A stretch of DNA of 10,894 nt from Patescibacteria group bacterium (GTDB lineage Bacteria > Patescibacteriota > Patescibacteriia > UBA9934). Shown in pieces: positions 7,287 to 10,894 of the stretch. A model generated the notes under the pieces. That model had not been told where the DNA came from and searched no databases. It worked only from the letters and a program-made list of their open reading frames with translations. Position 1 is the stretch's first letter; the number at the start of each line of letters is the position of its first letter. The stretch spans positions 1 to 10,894 of the forward strand of contig JAUPWK010000036.1 in the NCBI GenBank assembly GCA_030916555.1, written 5' to 3'. The translations under genes and the position numbers were made by a program.

Positions 7287-8531
7287 ATGTCAAAGCTCAT
7301 GAAACATCGATCCACATGTAGGATTTGTGATCAGGCACAACTCGTGCCGGTGTTATCGTTTGGAGCCACGCCGCTTGCGAATGCATTCCTGAGCCCAAAA
7401 CAACTGCATGAACCAGAGCTGTATTTCCCGCTCAATGTATTTTTGTGCGAGCGCTGCGGCCTTGTTCAGTTGCAAGACATTGTCTCGCCGCAGTTATTGT
7501 TTTCTGATTATCTTTACGCTTCTTCGACGTCACCAGTTTTTCGTGCCCATTTTGAGGTATTTGCGGAGTCCGTGACGACGCGGTTCCACCTGAAGTCTTC
7601 CTCACTTGTTGTTGATATCGGTTCGAATGACGGAATTTTGTTAGCGCCGTTTCAGAGGCTTGGCATACGTGTTTGCGGGGTAGACCCGGCCAAGACCGTG
7701 GCAACACTGGCGCGTAAACACGGGATACCAACCGAGATCGCCTTTTTTTCTCATACGTACGCCAAGAAGCTTAGAAAAAAACTTGGGGGAGCAGATGTGA
7801 TTACAGCTACGAACGTATTTGCACATGTTGACGATATTGCCGATATCGTGAAAGGCGTTAAGCATGTACTGAAGCCAAGGGGAGTTTTCATACTTGAGGT
7901 TCCGTATTTGGTGGATTTCTTGAAACAAAATATTTTCGATACCGTATATCACGAGCACCTATCTTATTTCAGCGTTACCGCACTTCAGTATTTTTTTGAG
8001 CTCCAGGGCTTAGAGGTGATCGACGTTGAAAAGGTTGATACGCATGGGGGATCGATTCGAGTATACGTAACCCGGGGGAGTGCCAAGTATGCCGCTCAGC
8101 CATCAGTCAAAGAGTTTGTAGAGAAAGAAGAGAAGCTTAGTTTGAAATCACCAAAAGTGTATGCGGCATATGAGAGACGCATACAGCACAATAAACTAGC
8201 TTTACTTCAACTTTTGTTTGATTTGAAACGTGCAGGAAAATCGATCGCTGGGTACGGCGCCCCGGCTAAGGGGAACACGTTACTGAATGTTTTTGGAATC
8301 GGACCAGAGCTGCTTGATTACATTGTTGACGATAGTCCGCTCAAACAGGGGAAATTCTCTCCTGGGAAACGTATTCCGGTCGTAAACTCAGCGCACCTTG
8401 AAAGGTGTCCACCGGACTATATTCTGATTATTGCGTGGAATTTCGCCTCATCAATCATGAAGAAAAATCAGGCCTTTCATAGGGCTGGGGGTAAGTTCAT
8501 TTTACCGATTCCCAGGCCAAAAGTAGTGTGA
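7287..8531 (+). CDS. Zinc-binding sugar C-methyltransferase (TylCIII/TcaB9-like)
   Basis: The 414-residue protein has the three-part layout of the NDP-keto-sugar C-methyltransferases. An N-terminal zinc domain carries CRIC (C11, C14) and CERC (C54, C57). A class I SAM domain has VVDIGSNDG (108-116) and ATNVFAH (174-180). The C-terminal domain has a second Rossmann-like nucleotide motif (AGYGAPAKGNTLLN) and IVDDSPLKQGKF. YHEH (221-224) lines up with the catalytic Tyr/His pair described for TcaB9, and DYLYASS (74-80) fits the conserved Tyr region before the SAM domain. The length matches the family. Known members methylate C-3 of a 4-keto deoxysugar nucleotide. The adjacent decarboxylase-like SDR suggests a keto-sugar substrate made nearby, which is inference. 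It starts three bases after the preceding stop, with no clear ribosome-binding site; ATG 7299 is an alternative start. Confidence 0.92.
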   Translation: MSKLMKHRSTCRICDQAQLVPVLSFGATPLANAFLSPKQLHEPELYFPLNVFLCERCGLVQLQDIVSPQLLFSDYLYASSTSPVFRAHFEVFAESVTTRFHLKSSSLVVDIGSNDGILLAPFQRLGIRVCGVDPAKTVATLARKHGIPTEIAFFSHTYAKKLRKKLGGADVITATNVFAHVDDIADIVKGVKHVLKPRGVFILEVPYLVDFLKQNIFDTVYHEHLSYFSVTALQYFFELQGLEVIDVEKVDTHGGSIRVYVTRGSAKYAAQPSVKEFVEKEEKLSLKSPKVYAAYERRIQHNKLALLQLLFDLKRAGKSIAGYGAPAKGNTLLNVFGIGPELLDYIVDDSPLKQGKFSPGKRIPVVNSAHLERCPPDYILIIAWNFASSIMKKNQAFHRAGGKFILPIPRPKVV

Positions 8532-8546
8532 TAATCTCCGGTCAGT

Positions 8547-9650
8547 ATGCTCGCCGATATCCTCACCGCTGACTTACGGGCAGTTCATGAAAATATTGCG
8601 GATAAAGTTGAGGTTTTAGCAGGTAAGACCATCCTTTTGTCTGGAAGCTCGGGTTTTTTGGGCCGTCATTTCCTTTTGAATATCCAGTATTTGAATGCCC
8701 ATGTTCTAGAGGTACCGTGTCGAGTGATCGCTATCGATAACGCCATCGTAGGGAATGGCGCCGACACCTTTGGTGCGATTATAGATCAAAATTTTAGCCA
8801 CATTGCTGCGGATATTTGCGCGCCTCTTAGGCTTGAAGGACCGGTGGATTACGTGGTGCACATGGCAGGGATTGCCTCTCCGGTTTTTTACATGAAGTAT
8901 CCGCTTGAGACCATCCGGGCAGCCGTCCATGGAACGGAGAATTTGCTCGAATTTGCTCGAGTAAAAAAAGTAAAAAAGTTCCTTGTATTTAGCTCGAGTG
9001 AAATTTACGGCGATCCACCAGATCATGCCATTCCTACGCCTGAAACGTATCGAGGTCACGTTTCTACGCTTGGACCAAGGGCTTGTTATGACGAATCTAA
9101 GCGCATGGCTGAAACTCTTGCCATGACATACTTTTCACTTTATCAAGTGCCGGTACAGATTATTCGCCCTTTTAACGTGTACGGCCCGGGTATGCATGCC
9201 GTTGATCGCCGTGTTATTCCGCAGTTTTTAACTTGCGCGCTTCAGGGCAGACCACTCCCAATTCATGGTCATGGACGACAGACAAGAAGCTACTGTTATA
9301 TTTCGGATGCGATTGCTGGTTTTTTGAAAGTTATGCTCGAGGACGGTGTGGGTCAGGTGTACAACATTGGGAACCCTGATGAGATAAGTTTGAATGCCTT
9401 GGCGGAGTCAGTACAAAGGCACTGTCCTGGTGTGCGAGTCGAGCGTATTGACTATCCTGCCGGGTACCCGGCAGAAGAGCCAATGCGGCGTTGCCCGGAT
9501 ATTGCAAAGGCTAAACGCGAGCTTGGATATGCTCCGAAAATTCAGTTGCATGAAGGAATCGGGCGTACCTTGATTTGGTTTCAAGAGCACCTTAAGCCGG
9601 CGTTACGAGAAGCTGTACCGGTGGCTGAGGTTCAGGGAAAATTGATATAG
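8547..9650 (+). CDS. NAD-dependent SDR, UDP-glucuronate decarboxylase-like (UXS family)
   Basis: The 367-residue extended SDR has the NAD-binding motif SGSSGFLG (32-39, the usual first Thr replaced by Ser), FSSSEIYGDP (148-157), catalytic Y181 and K185 in RACYDESKRMAET, and RPFNVYGPGM (207-216). The best family match by eye is UDP-xylose synthase. It shares GHVSTLGPRACYDESK, ALQGRPLPIHGHGRQTRSY, and RRCPDIAKAKRELGY, plus E152 directly after the active-site Ser run, a residue kept in decarboxylases of this family. About 25 residues precede the Rossmann fold. The predicted reaction is oxidation and decarboxylation of UDP-glucuronate, giving UDP-xylose or a 4-keto-pentose. An epimerase or dehydratase on another NDP-sugar is the alternative. 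It lies 15 bases after the C-methyltransferase and is the last gene of the cluster. SDR assignment is very sure; decarboxylase moderately so. Confidence 0.9.
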   Translation: MLADILTADLRAVHENIADKVEVLAGKTILLSGSSGFLGRHFLLNIQYLNAHVLEVPCRVIAIDNAIVGNGADTFGAIIDQNFSHIAADICAPLRLEGPVDYVVHMAGIASPVFYMKYPLETIRAAVHGTENLLEFARVKKVKKFLVFSSSEIYGDPPDHAIPTPETYRGHVSTLGPRACYDESKRMAETLAMTYFSLYQVPVQIIRPFNVYGPGMHAVDRRVIPQFLTCALQGRPLPIHGHGRQTRSYCYISDAIAGFLKVMLEDGVGQVYNIGNPDEISLNALAESVQRHCPGVRVERIDYPAGYPAEEPMRRCPDIAKAKRELGYAPKIQLHEGIGRTLIWFQEHLKPALREAVPVAEVQGKLI

Positions 9651-9656
9651 CCACAG
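9647..9656 (+). repeat. 10-bp direct repeat, copy 1 (ATAGCCACAG)
   Basis: ATAGCCACAG spans the SDR stop codon and is repeated at 10162-10171 just after the next gene's stop. Each copy is followed after 9-11 bases by GCATG and later by TAATGC (see findings). The function is unknown, and a chance 10-mer match between two short intergenic regions is possible. Confidence 0.5.
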
Positions 9657-9715
9657 AGGGGTAAAGCATGTTAGAATTTAGGCAATAATGCTTAGAAGAG
9701 ACAAATCGTCTTTGT
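9651..9715. other. Intergenic region with two small inverted repeats
   Basis: This 65-base gap separates the glycan cluster from the next gene. AAGCAT (9664-9669) and ATGCTT (9688-9693) form an inverted repeat around 18 A/T-rich bases that include TAGAAT (9672-9677), a good -10-like hexamer without a matching -35. A second hairpin pairs AGAGAC (9697-9702) with GTCTTT (9708-9713), with one G-U pair, ending three bases before the ATG. No T-tract terminator and no Shine-Dalgarno sequence at usable spacing are visible. Confidence 0.35.
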
Positions 9716-10156
9716 ATGGCAGACACTACTAAGAAGAAAATGCGTTGGGTAAAGATCGCTGTCCCAATTTTGGTTACCCTTTTGCTGTTGGCTATTAGCG
9801 TGGCTGGGTATCTTTATTACGAAATGTCGAGCCTAAAGAAGGACTCTCCAGCTGTAGCTGAGGAAGACGTGCAAAAATTAGTAGAAGAGGTGGGTGAGCT
9901 TATTGTGCTTCCTACTGATGAAATGCCAACCGTGGCTACGGTAGCTGAGCCAGAGAAATTGAAAGATCAAGCTTTTTTTGCAAATGCTAAAGCTGGTGAT
10001 CGTGTGTTGCTGTATACCAACGCAAAGAAGGCCATTCTTTACGATCCTGAAGCGCATAAAATTGTGGAAGTCGCCCCGATTAATTTAGGCCCTGATGCCA
10101 CCAAAACAACTCCTGAGCCCGGTGTGGCTGGCGCATCAGATGAGACCGGTACTTAA
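9716..10156 (+). CDS. Small membrane-anchored conserved hypothetical protein, CPR-type
   Basis: This 146-residue protein has a Lys-rich N-terminus (KKKMRWVK) and a single membrane segment at about 13-35. A helical linker (EEDVQKLVEEVGELIVLP) is followed by a compact domain with ATVAEPEKLKDQAFFANAKAGDRVLLYTNAKKAILYDPEAHKIVEVAPI, shown here only as a description of residues about 75-121. I associate this combination (a short helix, a DQxFFxxAKxGD step, a TNAKKAILY strand) with uncharacterised proteins common in Patescibacteria. The last 25 residues are Pro/Thr/Gly-rich and probably disordered. The positive-inside pattern puts the C-terminal domain outside. Function is unknown. Its place between a glycan cluster and a secreted FN3 protein suggests the cell envelope. 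Confidence 0.88.
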   Translation: MADTTKKKMRWVKIAVPILVTLLLLAISVAGYLYYEMSSLKKDSPAVAEEDVQKLVEEVGELIVLPTDEMPTVATVAEPEKLKDQAFFANAKAGDRVLLYTNAKKAILYDPEAHKIVEVAPINLGPDATKTTPEPGVAGASDETGT

Positions 10157-10161
10157 TTGTG

Positions 10162-10171
10162 ATAGCCACAG
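10162..10171 (+). repeat. 10-bp direct repeat, copy 2 (ATAGCCACAG)
   Basis: This second copy of the 10-mer at 9647-9656 lies five bases after the stop codon of the small membrane protein gene. It is followed by GCATG at 10183-10187 and TAATGC at 10199-10204. GGCAT (10182-10186) and ATGCC (10201-10205) form a short inverted repeat, similar in position to the AAGCAT/ATGCTT pair in the previous intergenic region. Confidence 0.5.
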
Positions 10172-10210
10172 GTTCGGCCTCGGCATGAAGCTGAAGCCTA
10201 ATGCCAAAGT

Positions 10211-10894
10211 ATGAGGATTCTTGGCTGGTTACTGCTCCTTGGATGTTTATTGAACGCTCTGCCGGTGAGGGCGGAGGATTATACGGGCAGTGCCTTTATT
10301 TTGCGTGATCCATTTCTTTCTCTTTCTGGTGGCGTAGCAAGTTCTTCGTCATTCATGATTTATTCGCAAACGGGCGCGCGTATTGAGAGCGGTCCAAGTA
10401 CGGGGAGTGTTTTTCGGAGTACTTCTGGCACAGAAAGTTATCCAACGTATACCTCTCCGGTGATTACCGCTACGGCTAGTGATACGCAAGTGGGTTTGAG
10501 CTGGACGGCATCTACCGCATATTTTGGAGGAGTAATTACAAGTTACGCCGTGGGGCAGTCGCTTACTTCCGGAGGGCCTTATAGCTATACCAATGTTGGC
10601 ACCTCATTATCGACTACGGTTACGGGACTCACGAACGGTTCGACGTATTATTTTGTGATTAAGGCCATTGATGCCAATCAGAATCAGAATACATACTCAT
10701 CTGAAGTGAGTGCTCTACCGGTAGCCTCAACCGCGCCAACAGGTGGCGGGGGTGATGGTGGGGGTGCCACTCCAAGGCCTCGAGATACGGGTAACCAAGG
10801 TGTAGTGGCTTTTACGGGCCGCGCATTCCCGGACGGGCGCATTGTTCTATTGAAGGATGGAGAAATTGCTGCGGAAGCTCAGGCAAATTCGTCC
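10211..10894 (+). CDS. Secreted fibronectin type III protein (3' end outside window)
   Basis: Translating from ATG 10211 gives 228 codons that stay open to the window's right edge. Residues 1-21 are a signal peptide: MRI, then a Leu-rich core, then ALPVRA before EDYTG. Residues 22-75 contain GSAFILRDPFLSLSGGVASSSSF and a Gly/Ser/Thr-rich strand pattern; I recall this SGG-plus-Ser-run N-terminus from other CPR secreted proteins. Residues about 80-175 are a fibronectin type III domain (SPVITATASDTQVGLSWTAS, TTVTGLTNGSTYYFVIKAID). A Gly-rich linker (TGGGGDGGGATP) leads to GVVAFTGRAFPDGRIVLLKDG from residue 197, the start of a further beta module. The likely role is as an extracellular or surface-attached binding protein. 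There is no Shine-Dalgarno sequence, and TAATGC six bases upstream could be a -10 for a leaderless mRNA. Confidence 0.88.
   Translation, partial: MRILGWLLLLGCLLNALPVRAEDYTGSAFILRDPFLSLSGGVASSSSFMIYSQTGARIESGPSTGSVFRSTSGTESYPTYTSPVITATASDTQVGLSWTASTAYFGGVITSYAVGQSLTSGGPYSYTNVGTSLSTTVTGLTNGSTYYFVIKAIDANQNQNTYSSEVSALPVASTAPTGGGGDGGGATPRPRDTGNQGVVAFTGRAFPDGRIVLLKDGEIAAEAQANSS

Noticed and set aside
7432..7958. Two overlapping minus-strand ORFs inside the C-methyltransferase gene
   Set aside because: They lie opposite the conserved SAM-binding and YHEH-containing coding sequence and show no recognisable domain.
8706..9059. Minus-strand ORF of 117 codons inside the SDR gene
   Set aside because: It is antisense to the conserved NAD-binding and active-site region and shows no coding features of its own.

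Overview
The window looks like part of a chromosome from an uncultured Patescibacteria (candidate phyla radiation) bacterium, most like the Parcubacteria/Uhrbacteria side. This rests on recognising protein families from memory, not on a database search. The pointers are a giant modular glycine-rich surface protein with CPR-typical modules, a small membrane-anchored protein of a type I associate with CPR genomes, a secreted fibronectin-III protein with a CPR-style N-terminus, few Shine-Dalgarno sequences and tight gene packing. All genes I can support are on the + strand. I see no rRNA, tRNA, CRISPR array, insertion sequence or recognisable defence system.

Layout. (1) 2-3454 is the 3' part of a very large secreted fibre-like protein: parallel-beta-type repeats, a long glycine-rich domain, a conserved beta-rich module, a helical/coiled-coil stretch, a C-terminal beta domain and a Pro/Thr/Glu tail. 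(2) 3465-3525 is a long imperfect palindrome lying between this gene and the next and running over the next gene's start codon. (3) 3504-4490 is a membrane-anchored serine hydrolase of the beta-lactamase/PBP fold with a KFG triad in place of KTG. (4) 4553-9650 is a four-gene glycan cluster: a polytopic GT-C-type membrane protein with a C-terminal TPR region, a polyprenyl-phosphate-sugar-synthase-like GT2 (overlapping it by 35 bases), a zinc-binding sugar C-methyltransferase and a UDP-glucuronate-decarboxylase-like SDR. (5) 9716-10156 is the small membrane-anchored conserved hypothetical. (6) 10211 to the window end is the 5' part of a secreted FN3 protein.

How the genes may work together (inference). 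The SDR and C-methyltransferase would make an unusual, possibly C-methylated, nucleotide sugar. The GT2 would load a sugar onto a polyprenyl-phosphate carrier, and the GT-C protein would transfer it outside the membrane to an acceptor. The Thr/Ser/Pro-rich surface proteins on either side are plausible acceptors. The window therefore reads as a cell-surface locus, of interest because CPR bacteria often live attached to host cells. The most unusual items are the 3465-3525 palindrome, the paired decarboxylase-like SDR and C-methyltransferase, the KFG serine hydrolase and the architecture of the giant surface protein.
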